64,000 bases of DNA from Phytohabitans suffuscus (GCF_011764565.1 NZ_AP022871.1:2542001-2606000); one strand, 5' to 3'; positions 9,763 to 19,518 are shown, counted from the first letter of the stretch. Numbers and translations are program-made. Notes: generated by a model not told the origin, from the letters alone.

Positions 9763-10083
9763 CTAGAGGCGGTTGCCGAGCATGGCGGCGGCGGCCGCGA
9801 ACCCGAACGCGCCACCGGCGACCGCCGGCAGGATCGTCACGGTGTCGCCGTCGGACAGCTTGGTGTCGAGGGCGCCGAGGAAGCGGACGTCCTCGTCGTT
9901 GACGTACACATTGACGAACCGGTGCAGGCCGCCCTCTTCGGTGACGAGCCGGCCGCGCAGCCCGGAGTGGCGCGAGTCGAGGTCGGACAGGAGCTCGCTG
10001 AGCGTGTCTCCACCGCCCTCGACGACCTTCGCGCCGCCGGTGTAGCTGCGCAGGATGGTGGGGATACGAACCTCGATGGCCAT
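9763..10083 (-). CDS. cysO: Sulfur-carrier protein CysO (MoaD/ThiS fold) with a C-terminal tail after Gly-Gly
   Basis: CysO is a ubiquitin-fold protein whose C-terminal glycine is converted to a thiocarboxylate that delivers sulfur to CysM. The body matches well: MAIEVRIPTILRSYTGGAK, then GGLHRFVNVYVNDEDVRF and DGDTVTILPAVAGG. Carrier proteins of this family usually end at that Gly-Gly (residues 90-91). Here the frame continues for 15 more residues (AFGFAAAAAMLGNRL) before TAG. The tail would have to be removed, plausibly by the adjacent JAMM protease Mec, before activation. The ATG at 10083 is chosen because family homology starts there; upstream codons are filler. Confidence 0.92.
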   Translation of the reverse strand: MAIEVRIPTILRSYTGGAKVVEGGGDTLSELLSDLDSRHSGLRGRLVTEEGGLHRFVNVYVNDEDVRFLGALDTKLSDGDTVTILPAVAGGAFGFAAAAAMLGNRL

Positions 10084-10133
10084 GACGGAAACTCCTCGGA
10101 GAAAGATCGACAACGGGTGGACGGCGTGAGTGC

Positions 10134-10628
10134 TCAGCGGCCGGAACACTCGTAGTCGACCGTCGCCGGGCTCTGCCCGAACATGTACGTCTGGACGGCG
10201 TGCGGATCCACGGTCGCATCAACGACCCGGACCGGCTCCTCGGTTACGGCTCCGTCCACGATGCGAAACGACCGGATCTCCTCCGCGGCCGGGTCGCGGG
10301 TGGAGACCAGCAGGTAGTGCGCATCCGGCCAACCGGCGATCGACGCGTCGCTGCGGGACGGGTAGGCCTCCGTGGCGGTGTGCGAGTGGTAGATCACCAC
10401 CGCCTCCTCGTCACGGTCGTCCAGCTCCCGCCACACCTTGAGGTATTCCATCGAGTCGAACTCGTAGAACGTCATCGAGCGGGCCGCGTTCTGCATGGGG
10501 ACGTGTCGCGACGGCTTGTCGCTGCCGACCGGGCCGGCCACGATCCCGCACGCCTCGTCCGGGTGGTCCCGGCGGGCGTGGGCGATGATCGCGTCGACGA
10601 TCGCCCGATCGATGGTCAGCACGACCAC
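10134..10628 (-). CDS. mec: JAMM/MPN+ metalloprotease Mec
   Basis: Mec is a zinc JAMM peptidase that releases cysteine from the CysO-cysteine adduct. The complete motif is visible: E25 (HPDEACGI), H81-S-H83 and S91-x-x-D94 in HSHTATEAYPSRSD. It is the first gene of mec-cysO-cysM, 50 bases ahead of cysO. The length is 164 residues if the first GTG (10628) is used; a GTG two codons later (10622) is equally possible. The C-terminal 25 residues, ending VDYECSGR, extend past the core fold. Confidence 0.93.
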   Translation of the reverse strand: MVVLTIDRAIVDAIIAHARRDHPDEACGIVAGPVGSDKPSRHVPMQNAARSMTFYEFDSMEYLKVWRELDDRDEEAVVIYHSHTATEAYPSRSDASIAGWPDAHYLLVSTRDPAAEEIRSFRIVDGAVTEEPVRVVDATVDPHAVQTYMFGQSPATVDYECSGR

Positions 10629-10648
10629 AGCCTACCTTGCGCGTTGCG

Positions 10649-11530
10649 TCAGCCCACGAGTTGTGCTTGGCGCAACAGCGCTGCCGCGGGCGGGCTCGCC
10701 GGGCGGCCGGCGGGCAGTGCCACCCAGACCCGCCACGTGTACGCCGAGGCGCCCGTCAGCGGCACCGCGCGCACCTGGTTGGGTCGCTTGTGCGCGATCG
10801 GGCGGGGCACGACGGCCACGCCCAGCCCGGCGCCGACGAAGTCGAGCAGGCTGTGCACGTCGTTGACCTCCACCGCCACCCGCCGGGACAGCCGCCGCTC
10901 GGCGCACTCCTCCTCGGTCACCTCGCGCGCCCCGAAGCCCCGGTGGAAGTCGACGAAGATCTCCTTCTCCAGCTCGTCCCAGTCGACCGCGGCGCTGTCC
11001 GCGAAGCGGTGCGCCGGGTGGCAGACCACCATCATCGGCTCGGCCGCGAGCGGGATCAGGTCGAGCTGCTCGGGCGGCTTGCCGTTGGTGGCGACGAACG
11101 CCATGTCGAGGCGGCCGGCCCGCAGGTCGGTGCCGAGTTCGGCGGAGGCGCCCTGGCGCAGCATGATCTCGACGTTGGGATGCCGGTCGCGGAAGTCGGA
11201 CAGCAGCCGCGCCACGTCGACAACGCCCAGGCACTGCTCGGCGCCGACCGCGAGCGTGCCGCGCAGCAGCCCCTTGACCGCGGCGACCGCCTGGCGGGCC
11301 GCGTCGGCGCTGGCCAGCGTGCGCCGCGCCTCGGCCAGCAGCGCCCGGCCGGCCTCGGTCAGCTCGACCCGGCGCGTGGACCGGACGAACAGCGGGGCGC
11401 CCAGCTCGCGCTCCAGCGAGCGGATCGACGCGGAGAGCCCGGACTGGGCCACCCGCATCCGCTCGGCCGCCCGGGTGAAATGCTGCTCCTCGGCGACGGC
11501 GACGAAGTACTCAAGATGCCGCAACTCCAC
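10649..11530 (-). CDS. LysR-family transcriptional regulator
   Basis: The N-terminal winged helix-turn-helix is clear: VELRHLEYFVAVAEEQHFTR, then AERMRVAQSGLSASIRSLER, followed by a linker helix and a periplasmic-binding-protein-like effector domain (GTLAVGAEQCLGVVDVARLL onward). Length is 293 residues. GTG 11530 is chosen because LysR proteins begin a few residues before LRHLEYF. It is divergent from an aldo-keto reductase with a 78-base gap, the usual arrangement in which the LysR protein controls its neighbour. The effector is unknown. Confidence 0.92.
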   Translation of the reverse strand: MELRHLEYFVAVAEEQHFTRAAERMRVAQSGLSASIRSLERELGAPLFVRSTRRVELTEAGRALLAEARRTLASADAARQAVAAVKGLLRGTLAVGAEQCLGVVDVARLLSDFRDRHPNVEIMLRQGASAELGTDLRAGRLDMAFVATNGKPPEQLDLIPLAAEPMMVVCHPAHRFADSAAVDWDELEKEIFVDFHRGFGAREVTEEECAERRLSRRVAVEVNDVHSLLDFVGAGLGVAVVPRPIAHKRPNQVRAVPLTGASAYTWRVWVALPAGRPASPPAAALLRQAQLVG

Positions 11531-11608
11531 GATTAAGCAGTCTATGCGCTCAATCTCAGCACTTTCTTCTGTTGGATCGCGCGCACGAGCCGGTCCAGGG
11601 TTGTCGGC

Positions 11609-12466
11609 ATGGAGTTTCGCCGTATCGGAGATGTCGAGGTAAGCGCGATCGGGCTCGGCGGCATGCCGATGTCCATCGAGGGGCGGCCCGACGAGGAGCG
11701 TTCCGTCCGTACGATCCACGCCGCGCTGGACGCCGGGGTGACCCTGATCGACACCGCGGACGCCTACCACCTGTACGCCAACGACGACGGGCACAACGAG
11801 ACGCTGATCGCCCGGGCGCTGTCCAGCTACGGCGGGGACACGTCGAGCGTGCTGGTCGCCACGAAGGGCGGCCACCTGCGCCCCGGCGACGGCAGCTGGA
11901 CGCTCAACGGCTCCCCGGCATACCTGAAGGAGGCATGCGAGGCGTCGCTCAAGCGGCTGGGCGTCGACGCGATCGGGCTGTACCAGTTTCACCGCCCGGA
12001 CCCGAAGACCCCGTACGAGGACTCGGTCGGCGCGATCCGCGACCTGCTCGACGCCGGCAAGATCCGGATGGCCGGCATCTCGAACGCGAACCCGGAGCAG
12101 ATCCGGCTCGCGCGGGAGATCCTCGGCGGCCGGCTGGTCTCGGTGCAGAACCAGTTCTCCCCCGCCTTCCGTGGCTCGGAGCCGGAGCTGGAGCTGTGCC
12201 ACGAGCTCGACATCGCGTTCCTGCCCTGGTCGCCGCTGGGCGGTATCGGTCAGGCCGGTGACCTGGGCGGCCGGTTCGCCCCGTTCGCCGAGGTGGCCGC
12301 CGCGCACGGGGTCAGCCCGCAACGCGTCTGCCTGGCCTGGATGCTGGCGCGGTCGCCGGTCGTGATCCCGATCCCGGGCGCCAGCCGCCCGGCGAGCATC
12401 CAGGACTCGGCCGCCGCCGTCGACCTGGAGCTGACCGGGGACGAGCTGGAACTGCTCAGTCGGTGA
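11609..12466 (+). CDS. Aldo-keto reductase
   Basis: This is a TIM-barrel NADPH-dependent oxidoreductase. It starts MEFRRIGDVEVSAIGLGGMP, with the catalytic D-Y pair in LIDTADAYHLY, the lysine in LVATKGGH and the histidine in YQFHRPDP. The NADPH-binding C-terminal segment is VVIPIPGASRPASIQDSA. At 285 residues it is compact but complete. It is divergent from a LysR gene that probably regulates it, and its 3' end overlaps the DUF2017 gene by 11 bases. The substrate is not predictable. Confidence 0.92.
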   Translation: MEFRRIGDVEVSAIGLGGMPMSIEGRPDEERSVRTIHAALDAGVTLIDTADAYHLYANDDGHNETLIARALSSYGGDTSSVLVATKGGHLRPGDGSWTLNGSPAYLKEACEASLKRLGVDAIGLYQFHRPDPKTPYEDSVGAIRDLLDAGKIRMAGISNANPEQIRLAREILGGRLVSVQNQFSPAFRGSEPELELCHELDIAFLPWSPLGGIGQAGDLGGRFAPFAEVAAAHGVSPQRVCLAWMLARSPVVIPIPGASRPASIQDSAAAVDLELTGDELELLSR

Positions 12467-12956
12467 GGGCGTTGAGCAGGGACTCCTGCAGATAGCCCAG
12501 GTAGGCGTAGACGGAGAGCTGGAAGACGCGGGACGAGGTCGGGTCGCGGAGCACGGCCTCGTCCAGCTCTTCGCCGAGGTCGGTCTCGGCCTTGATCTCC
12601 AGCCGTACCCCCATCGCGAGACGGGCGTCGTTGAGCGCCCGCAGCCAGGCCTCGGCGGTGTCCCAGTCGAGCCGCACCTCGCCGCCCCCGTCCGAGGGGA
12701 GCCCGGCCAGGATCGCGCCGGCCTGGTCGATCTTGCTGGTCTTGAGGTCGCCCTCGGTGTATCGCCGAAACTCGGCCGAGTTGTGCGGGTCGTCGGGGTA
12801 GATGTCCGGGAACAGCCGCTCGACCACCGGGTCTTCGTGGTCGAAGCCCTCGCTGAGCAGCCCCACGACCTCCGAGGCGACCTTGCGCAGCACACGCACC
12901 TCGTCCGGCGCGAACGTGGCGACGCAGTGCTCTCCGTGCCGGCGGAACATGCTCAC
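12456..12956 (-). CDS. DUF2017 family protein
   Basis: This is the conserved actinobacterial protein that follows clpS (Rv1332 position in mycobacteria). It reads MFRRHGEHCVATFAPDEVRV near the start and ends QESLLNALTD. No catalytic motif is visible; it is mostly alpha-helical and acidic. I chose GTG 12956 because a GAGGGG ribosome-binding site is five bases upstream; the ATG two codons later is an alternative. Conservation of the clpS-DUF2017 pair suggests a link to Clp proteolysis, which is inference. Confidence 0.88.
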   Translation of the reverse strand: MSMFRRHGEHCVATFAPDEVRVLRKVASEVVGLLSEGFDHEDPVVERLFPDIYPDDPHNSAEFRRYTEGDLKTSKIDQAGAILAGLPSDGGGEVRLDWDTAEAWLRALNDARLAMGVRLEIKAETDLGEELDEAVLRDPTSSRVFQLSVYAYLGYLQESLLNALTD

Positions 12957-13029
12957 GAAAACCCCTCGTTTGACGCTGGTCCCAGCTCGCGGCCCGCGAA
13001 ACGAGGACCGGCGCGGAACCCGTTGGCCT

Positions 13030-13320
13030 TCAGGCCTGGTCGACCGTGGCCCACAACCCGTACGCGTGGAGCTGGGAGGCATCGTGCTCCATCCGCTCCC
13101 GGGCGCCGCTGGACACCACAGCCTTGCCTTTGTGGTGCACGTCCAGCATGAGCTTTTCGGCCTTGTCCTTGCTGTAGCCGAACAGCTTCTGGAAGACCCA
13201 GGTGACATACGACATCAGGTTGACCGGATCGTCCCACACGATCGTCACCCATGCCCGGTCCGCGACCGGCACCTCGTCAATGTCCGGAGTCTCGACCGGC
13301 GCAACCTGTGGAGCCGCCAT
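13030..13320 (-). CDS. clpS: ATP-dependent Clp protease adaptor ClpS
   Basis: ClpS binds N-degron substrates and presents them to the ClpC/ClpA unfoldase. The 96-residue protein has the family core [20 protein letters not shown], with the binding-pocket aspartates, followed by [17 protein letters not shown], where the conserved histidines lie. It is followed by DUF2017 with a gap of 73 bases, the standard actinobacterial pair. Confidence 0.95.
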   Translation of the reverse strand: MAAPQVAPVETPDIDEVPVADRAWVTIVWDDPVNLMSYVTWVFQKLFGYSKDKAEKLMLDVHHKGKAVVSSGARERMEHDASQLHAYGLWATVDQA

Positions 13321-13421
13321 GCCCCCATCGTGCCACCGCCATCGCGGAACCGAGGAACGCCAACGTCACCCTTTGTGCCGAATGGGCGGGTTTGGTGGTC
13401 CCGAATCAGCCGGATACCGCC

Positions 13422-14798
13422 TCAAGTCAGCAGAATCCCGTGATCGACCGCCTCGGTGAGCAGGGCGTTGAGTGACCGCCGCACCGCCTCGAACCGCCGG
13501 GACACCTCGGAGAGCAGCTCCAGCTCCACGCCGCGCACGGCCTGCTGCAGCCAGGAGCGGGTGTGCCCCTGGTCGGCGCGGTCGGGCGCGGCCCAGTACT
13601 GGTAGCAGGCACCGGACAGCCCGACGCCGAGCGGCGGCAGCACCGCGCGGTCGGCCTCCTCGCGGTAGGCGGCCAGCGCGGTGACCGCGCCGGTGCCCGC
13701 GATCGCGGCGACGCCGGCGGTGCTGGTGACCAGCAGGACCCGGGTGGGGTCGGACGCGTCGTCGGCACCGGCGACCTCCCGCCGCACGGCGAGCGCCACG
13801 CGCCGGCGTACCCCCTCGGATGGGATCTCGCCGAGCACCTGGGTGAGCGCGTCGTCGAGGATGCGGTCGACGGCGGCGTCGCACTCGGCGACGGCCCGCA
13901 GCGAGACCGCGTGCATCTCGCGGTCGAGCGCGTCGGGCAGCCCGGCCGAGCCGACCCCGAAGACGATCTCCTGTACGCCCCGCAGGTGGACGTTGGCCAG
14001 CTCGATCGCGACCCGCTGCCGCACGGTGCGCCCGGCCACCAGGCAGGCCCGGTCGAGCCGCTCGGCCCACCCGGACTCGTGCGCGCCAGCGGACACCCGG
14101 ACCGTCCCGTACGCCCCCGGAAGCATCGGCGGGTTGGCGCTGGCCCGGGCCAGCGCCTCGGCGCCCGCCCACTCGACCAGCGCGCGCCGCAGCTGGGCGG
14201 CGTCGGCCAGGTCGGGACCGACGTCGAACGGGGCGGCGGGGTCACCGGCCGCGGCGCGGAAGACGGCCGCCCCGGACTCGGCCACCTGAGTGAGCAGGTC
14301 TCGCTCGGCGGTGGTGACCGACCCGTCGGCGGCCGGCACGTGCACCAGCGCGCCGGCGCGCCGGACCACGTCGAGCAGGATCCGGCTGCCCGCCACGTCC
14401 AGTGTGGACCTATCGGGCGCCCGGATCAGCGTGAAGTGCCGCAACAGCGGGTCGGGCAGCGACAGCTCCACCCGCCGCGGCGGCCGGACCAGCCCGCCCG
14501 ACCTGGGTCCCGCCAGGTCGTACGGCTGGGGCAGGCGGGCACCCGGCACGTAGGCCCAGGCGGCCACCCGCAGCCCCGGCTGGACCACCAGGTAGGCACT
14601 CGCCGGGACGTCCGGCGCCGGCCCGGACGCGCCGAGCAGCGCGTCGAGAAGGGGCCCTCGGCCGCCGCCGGCCACCACCACTGCCGTCGGCTCGTCCGGC
14701 ACGGGCTCCACCGGGTCGACACGCAGCCGGATCCCGCGCCGACCCCCGGCGCCCGGCTCGGCCCCCACCGAGTCCACCGCGCCAACCGCTGCCGTCAT
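13422..14798 (-). CDS. Hypothetical protein with a degenerate P-loop-like segment
   Basis: No family is confidently recognised. Near residue 40 the sequence PTAVVVAGGGRGPLLDALLG has the strand-loop-helix layout of a GTPase P-loop but lacks the GKS/T lysine. A hydrophobic stretch near residue 370 (VLLVTSTAGVAAIAGTGAVT) could be one membrane segment, and the C-terminus is helical (ELELLSEVSRRFEAVRRSLN). This layout recalls dynamin-like membrane GTPases, but with an inactive nucleotide site; that is inference. The ATG at 14798 is chosen, giving 458 residues; codons upstream are arginine-rich filler. It lies upstream of clpS on the same strand, 101 bases away. Confidence 0.7.
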   Translation of the reverse strand: MTAAVGAVDSVGAEPGAGGRRGIRLRVDPVEPVPDEPTAVVVAGGGRGPLLDALLGASGPAPDVPASAYLVVQPGLRVAAWAYVPGARLPQPYDLAGPRSGGLVRPPRRVELSLPDPLLRHFTLIRAPDRSTLDVAGSRILLDVVRRAGALVHVPAADGSVTTAERDLLTQVAESGAAVFRAAAGDPAAPFDVGPDLADAAQLRRALVEWAGAEALARASANPPMLPGAYGTVRVSAGAHESGWAERLDRACLVAGRTVRQRVAIELANVHLRGVQEIVFGVGSAGLPDALDREMHAVSLRAVAECDAAVDRILDDALTQVLGEIPSEGVRRRVALAVRREVAGADDASDPTRVLLVTSTAGVAAIAGTGAVTALAAYREEADRAVLPPLGVGLSGACYQYWAAPDRADQGHTRSWLQQAVRGVELELLSEVSRRFEAVRRSLNALLTEAVDHGILLT

Positions 14799-14846
14799 CT
14801 CGCATGCCTCCCGCCACGAGCGCCGCCGCCAACGACGCACCTACTT

Positions 14847-14874
14847 GTCCGCGCACCCTGCATTGTGCGCGGAC
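14847..14874. promoter_or_regulatory. 10-bp perfect inverted repeat between divergent genes
   Basis: GTCCGCGCAC (14847-14856) and GTGCGCGGAC (14865-14874) are separated by eight bases, in the 217-base gap between the P-loop-like gene and the LuxR-type regulator. A further half-site-like CCGCGCACCGG follows at about 14881. It could be an operator for one or both divergent promoters. Confidence 0.4.
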
Positions 14875-15015
14875 CGGCTTGCCCGCGCACCGGAACCGTA
14901 TTGGGCCCCGAGGGTGTACGGCAGGCTGGCCGCTACTCACCGCTGACCGGTCCGCTACTCAAGTTGGCACATCCGGCGGTCCGCGTGTCGTGAAGCGGCT
15001 CTATATGCTCCGCGG

Positions 15016-17666
15016 GTGGGCCCGTGGCATTTCGTCGGCCGGGCCGATGAGCTGCGCCGCATCGTCGCTTCGGCCACGAGTGGCGACCGCCGCGGCCTCA
15101 TCCTGAGCGGCACCGCCGGCATCGGCAAGACACGGCTGCTGCGCGAGGCGGTGGGTGTCCTGCCCGCCGAGCGGTACGCGGTCTGGAGGGCGACCGCGAG
15201 CATCGCGGTGGCCGGGCTGCCCTTCGGCGGCCTGGCCCAGGTGCTCCCCGGCGACCAGCCCGCCGGCGTGTCGCCGGCCGGGCTGCTGCGGTGGGCCGTC
15301 GACGCGCTGCACCGCCAGGCCGCGGGCCGCCCGATGGTGCTCGCGATCGACGACGCCCACCTGCTCGACCCGTCCTCCGCCGCGCTGGTGTACCTCGCCG
15401 CCCGTGACGCGCACGCCACCGTGCTGGGCACGCTGCGCAGCGGCGAGCAGGTGCCGCTGCCGGTTCGTGCACTGTGGACCGACGACCTGGTCGACCACGA
15501 CGAGCTGACCCCGCTGTCCGCCGTCGACACCCGCGCGCTGCTGACGGAGATGCTCGGTGGCCCGGTCGACACGGCCTCGGCCGACCGCCTCTGGCGCCTG
15601 TCCGCGGGAAACCCCCTGCTGCTGCGCGAGCTCGTGATCGCCGCGTCGGCCGGCGACGAGCTGACCCGGCTGTACGGCGTGTGGCGCTGGACCGGCGAGT
15701 TCGACCTCGCGCCCCGGCTCACCGACCTGATCGACGCCCGCATCGGCGACCTGAGCGACGACGTGCGCGAGGTGATCGAGCTGGTCGCGTTCGGCGAGCC
15801 GATCGGGCTGTCCCTGCTGATCGAGGCGGCCGGCGAGGCGCCGGTGGAGATCGCCGAGGAGCGCGGCCTGATCCGGGTCGCCGCGAGCGACCGCCGCCAC
15901 CACGTGCGGCTGGCCCACCCGCTGTACGGAGAGGTGGTCCGCCAGCGCTGCCCGGTCACCCGGGCGATGCGGCTCAAGGCACGCCTCGCCACGCTGGTCG
16001 AGGGGGCCGGCAACCGCCGCCGCGACGACCTGCTGCGGGTGGCGGAGTGGCGGCTCGACTCCGGCACCGCCACCGACCCGGGCTTGCTGCTGCAGGCCGG
16101 CGCGCAGGCGTTCGGCCGGTTCAACATGCACCTCGGCGCCCGCCTCGCGCGGGCCGCGCTCGACATCGGCGGCGGCTTCGACGCGGCCGACCTGCTCGCC
16201 GCGATCCTGATGTTCATGGACCGGTCCGAAGAGGCGCTCCCGGTCCTGGAGTCCGTGCGCGACGAGATCGACTCGGACCAGCGGCGCAGCCGGTGGCTGG
16301 TGGTGCGCGGCCTCGTGTCGTACTGGGGGCTGGGGCGGGAGTCCGCTGTGGACGAGATCGCCGAGGAAGCGGCGACAGTGGACGATCCCGGGTTCCGGGC
16401 GCGGGTGCGTTCGTTCGAGGCGATCATGCGGCTGCACCGGCTGGAGACCGCGACCGGCTGCCGGCTCTCACAGTCGATCGTGGACAGTCCGGTCGCGCCG
16501 CCGTCCGCCCGCGGTCTCGCCCAGTGCGTGCTCGCCCACGCCCACGCCGCCCGCGGCCAGCTCGACGCCAGCGCCCGGATCACCGACCAGGTGCAGGCCG
16601 ACGCGGTGCGATGGCGGGCGGAGATGCCCTACCTCCAGCTCGCCCTGGAGCTGGCGCGCGGCACCCGCCTCGCGATCGCGGGCGACCTGAGCGGCATCGA
16701 CGCGATCGTGGCCGACGAGTTCGCCGACCTCGCCGACGCGGGCGACTTCCGGCTCGGCTCCGGCTACCTGTCCGTGGTACGCGCCCAGGCGGCCCGGCTC
16801 CGCGGGCGCACCGCCGAGGCCCTCCGGGGCAGCCTCCAGGCGTGTGCGGTGCTCGCCGGCAGCCGGGTCTTCGCGGGGCTCGCGCACGCCGAGCGGGCAC
16901 ACGCCGCGGCGCTGCTCGGCGACGCCGACGAGGCGAAGGCGGCGATGGCCGACTCCGACCAGACCCACCGCCCCGGCATGGCCGTCCTCTACCCGTGGCG
17001 GGAGCAGGCCCGCGCCTGGGTGGCGGCCTGCGGCGGCGACCTGGAGCAGGCGATCCGCGGGCTCGTCGCGCTCGTCGAGCGGCTGCGCGGCGACGGCTTC
17101 GCGGCCCACGAGGCGCTGGTGCTGCACGACCTGGTCCGGCTGGGCTGCGCCACCCTGCCGATCGAGTGGCCCGCCGGCGCGAGCCAGGCGCAGACCGTCG
17201 CCGACCGCCTCGCCGAGCTGGCCACGGTGGTGGACGGCCCGCTGGTCGCGCTGATGGCCCGGCACGGGCTGCGGCCGGCGACGGCGCCGAGCTGCTGGCC
17301 GTCGCCGACGCGTTCGCCGCACGGGGCCTGCTGCTCTTCGCCGCCGACGCGGCCGCGATGGCGGTGGTCCGGCTGCGCGACACCGGCGCCGACCGCGCCG
17401 AGGCGAGCGCCCGCCTCGGCGACCTGCTCGCCCGCTGCGACGCCCTCCGCACGCCAGCGCTGCGCGCCGCCCGCCCCGCGCTCACCGAGCGGGAGCGGCA
17501 GATCGCCCGCCTGGCGGCGGCCGGCGTGGCCAGCAAGCAGATCGCCGACCAGCTCTTCCTCTCCACCCGCACGATCGAAAACCATCTCCAGCGGGTGTAC
17601 GGCAAACTCGGCGTCACCAGCCGAAGCGAGCTTGCTCACGCCCTGCGGGTGCTCCCCGAACAATAG
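15016..17666 (+). CDS. Large ATP-binding LuxR-family regulator (LAL/MalT-like), one-base frameshift
   Basis: The N-terminal AAA-like ATPase has Walker A GTAGIGKT at residues 32-39 and Walker B MVLAIDDAHLLD near 112. A long helical repeat region follows, and the C-terminal LuxR helix-turn-helix reads ALTERERQIARLAAAGVASK, then QIADQLFLSTRTIENHLQRV. The two parts are in different frames: near 17271-17275 one G/C is missing, and adding it gives RAGDGAELLAVADAFAARGL as a continuous helix. The repaired length is 883 residues, usual for this class. It starts with GTG 15016. These proteins act as ATP- and ligand-responsive activators, often of metabolic or antibiotic clusters. pncB begins ten bases after its stop. 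Confidence 0.88.
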
Positions 17667-17675
17667 AGTTAGCGG

Positions 17676-18950
17676 GTGACCGCCCTGCTGACCGACCACT
17701 ACGAGCTGACGATGATCAGCGCCGCGCTCAAAGACGGCACCGCCAGCCGCAGGTGTGTTTTCGAGGTGTTCGCCCGCCGCCTGCCGTCCGGCCGCCGCTA
17801 CGGCGTGGTCGCCGGCACCGGGCGGCTGGTCGACCTGGTCCGCGACCTGCGCTTCACCGGGGCCGAGGTCGACCACCTGCGGGGCAGCGGCGTGGTCGAC
17901 GACGAGACCGCCGCGTGGCTGTCCGCCTACCGCTTCACCGGCGACATCGAGGGGTACGCGGAGGGCGAGCTGTTCTTCCCCGGCTCCCCGATCCTCACGG
18001 TGACCGGCACGTTCGCCGAGTGCGTGCTGCTGGAGACGCTGGTCCTCTCGGTGCTCAACCACGACAGCGCGATCGCCGCGGCCGCCGCCCGCATGGTCAC
18101 CGCCGCCCGCGGCCGGGCCGTGATCGAGATGGGCTCCCGGCGCACCCACGAGGAGGCCGCGGTCGCCGCCGCACGCGCCGCCTACCTGGCCGGCTTCGAA
18201 TACACGTCCAACCTCGAAGCCGGCTTCCGCTACGGCATCCCCACCGCCGGTACGGCCGCGCACGCGTTCACGCTCCTGCACGACGACGAGCCGGCCGCCT
18301 TCGCCTCCCAGGTGCAGGCGCTGGGCAAAGACACCACGCTGCTCGTCGACACGTACGACATCAGCCAGGGCATCCGCAACGCGATCGCGGTCGCCGGCCC
18401 CGAGCTGCGCGCCGTCCGCCTCGACTCCGGCGACCTGTCGGTGCTCGCCCAGCAGTCCCGGGACCTGCTCAACTCGCTGGGCGCCACGGAGACGAAGATC
18501 ATTGTCTCCGGCGACCTCGACGAGTACGCGATCGCCGCGCTCGCCGCCGAGCCGGTCGACATGTACGGCGCCGGCACCGCCGTCGTGGTCGGCTCCGGCG
18601 CGCCCACCGCCGGCCTGGTGTACAAGCTCGTCGAGGTCGACGGGCGGCCGGTGGTCAAGCGCTCGGAGAACAAGGCCACGGTCGGCGGCCTCAAGACCGC
18701 CGTCCGCCGCCACAAGCCGACCGGCACCGCCATCGAGGAGATCGTGGTATCCAAGGGGACTCCCGAGCCCCAGCTGGGCGACCGCCTGCTCCAGCGCCCC
18801 TACGTCGTGGCCGGTGAGCCCGCCGACCTCCCCACTCTCGCCGAGTCGCGGGCCCACCTGCGGCAGTGCCTGATCTCGATACCGTGGGAAGGGCTCAAGC
18901 TCTCCGCGGGTGACCCCGCCATCCCGGTCACCGTCATTCCCGCCTCCTAG
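17676..18950 (+). CDS. pncB: Nicotinate phosphoribosyltransferase
   Basis: PncB joins nicotinate and PRPP to give nicotinate mononucleotide, the Preiss-Handler entry into NAD. The protein begins MTALLTDHYELTMISAALKD, a diagnostic N-terminus. Conserved blocks are EMGSRRTHEEAAVAAARAAY, SNLEAGFRYGIPTAGTAAHA (with the histidine) and RLDSGDLSVLAQQSRDLL. Length is 424 residues. It starts with GTG 17676, and pncA follows 13 bases after its stop, so the two form a nicotinamide-salvage operon. Confidence 0.95.
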   Translation: MTALLTDHYELTMISAALKDGTASRRCVFEVFARRLPSGRRYGVVAGTGRLVDLVRDLRFTGAEVDHLRGSGVVDDETAAWLSAYRFTGDIEGYAEGELFFPGSPILTVTGTFAECVLLETLVLSVLNHDSAIAAAAARMVTAARGRAVIEMGSRRTHEEAAVAAARAAYLAGFEYTSNLEAGFRYGIPTAGTAAHAFTLLHDDEPAAFASQVQALGKDTTLLVDTYDISQGIRNAIAVAGPELRAVRLDSGDLSVLAQQSRDLLNSLGATETKIIVSGDLDEYAIAALAAEPVDMYGAGTAVVVGSGAPTAGLVYKLVEVDGRPVVKRSENKATVGGLKTAVRRHKPTGTAIEEIVVSKGTPEPQLGDRLLQRPYVVAGEPADLPTLAESRAHLRQCLISIPWEGLKLSAGDPAIPVTVIPAS

Positions 18951-18963
18951 AAGGAGTGTTCGC

Positions 18964-19518
18964 ATGAGCCGCGCGCTCATCATCGTGGACGTCCAGAACG
19001 ACTTCTGCGAAGGTGGCTCCCTGGCCGTCACCGGCGGCGGCGCCGTCGCGGCCGGCATCTCCGGCGCCCTGACCAACGGCCCGTGGGACCACGTCGTCGC
19101 GACGAAGGACCACCACGTCGACCCCGGCGCCCACTTCCACGACACGCCCGACTACGTCGCCAGCTGGCCCCGCCACTGCGTGGCCGGCACGGCCGGCGCC
19201 GAGTTCCACCCCGCCCTGGCCACCGGTCGCATCGAGGCCGTGTTCCACAAGGGCGCGCACGCCGCGGCGTACTCCGGCTTCGAAGGCCACGACGGCGAGG
19301 GCACCGGCCTCGCCGACTGGCTGCGCGCCCGCGACGTGACCCGGGTCGACGTCGTCGGCATCGCGACCGACCACTGCGTGCGGGCCACCGCCCTGGACGC
19401 GGCCCGCGAGGGCTTCGAGACCACCGTGCTCGTCGACCTGACCGCCGGCGTCGCTCCGGCCACGACGGAGGCCGCACTCCGCGAGATGAAGGCGGCCGGC
19501 ATCACGCTGACGCCCTGA
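18964..19518 (+). CDS. pncA: Nicotinamidase (pyrazinamidase)
   Basis: PncA deamidates nicotinamide to nicotinate, which the upstream PncB then uses. The catalytic triad is present as D9 (VDVQNDFCEGGSL), K96 (FHKGAHAAAYSGFEG) and C138 (GIATDHCVRATA). The metal ligands D49, H51, H57 and H71 fall at the same numbers as in the mycobacterial enzyme. An AAGGAG ribosome-binding site at 18951-18956, directly after the pncB stop, fixes the ATG at 18964. Length is 184 residues. The same enzyme activates pyrazinamide in other species. Confidence 0.96.
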   Translation: MSRALIIVDVQNDFCEGGSLAVTGGGAVAAGISGALTNGPWDHVVATKDHHVDPGAHFHDTPDYVASWPRHCVAGTAGAEFHPALATGRIEAVFHKGAHAAAYSGFEGHDGEGTGLADWLRARDVTRVDVVGIATDHCVRATALDAAREGFETTVLVDLTAGVAPATTEAALREMKAAGITLTP

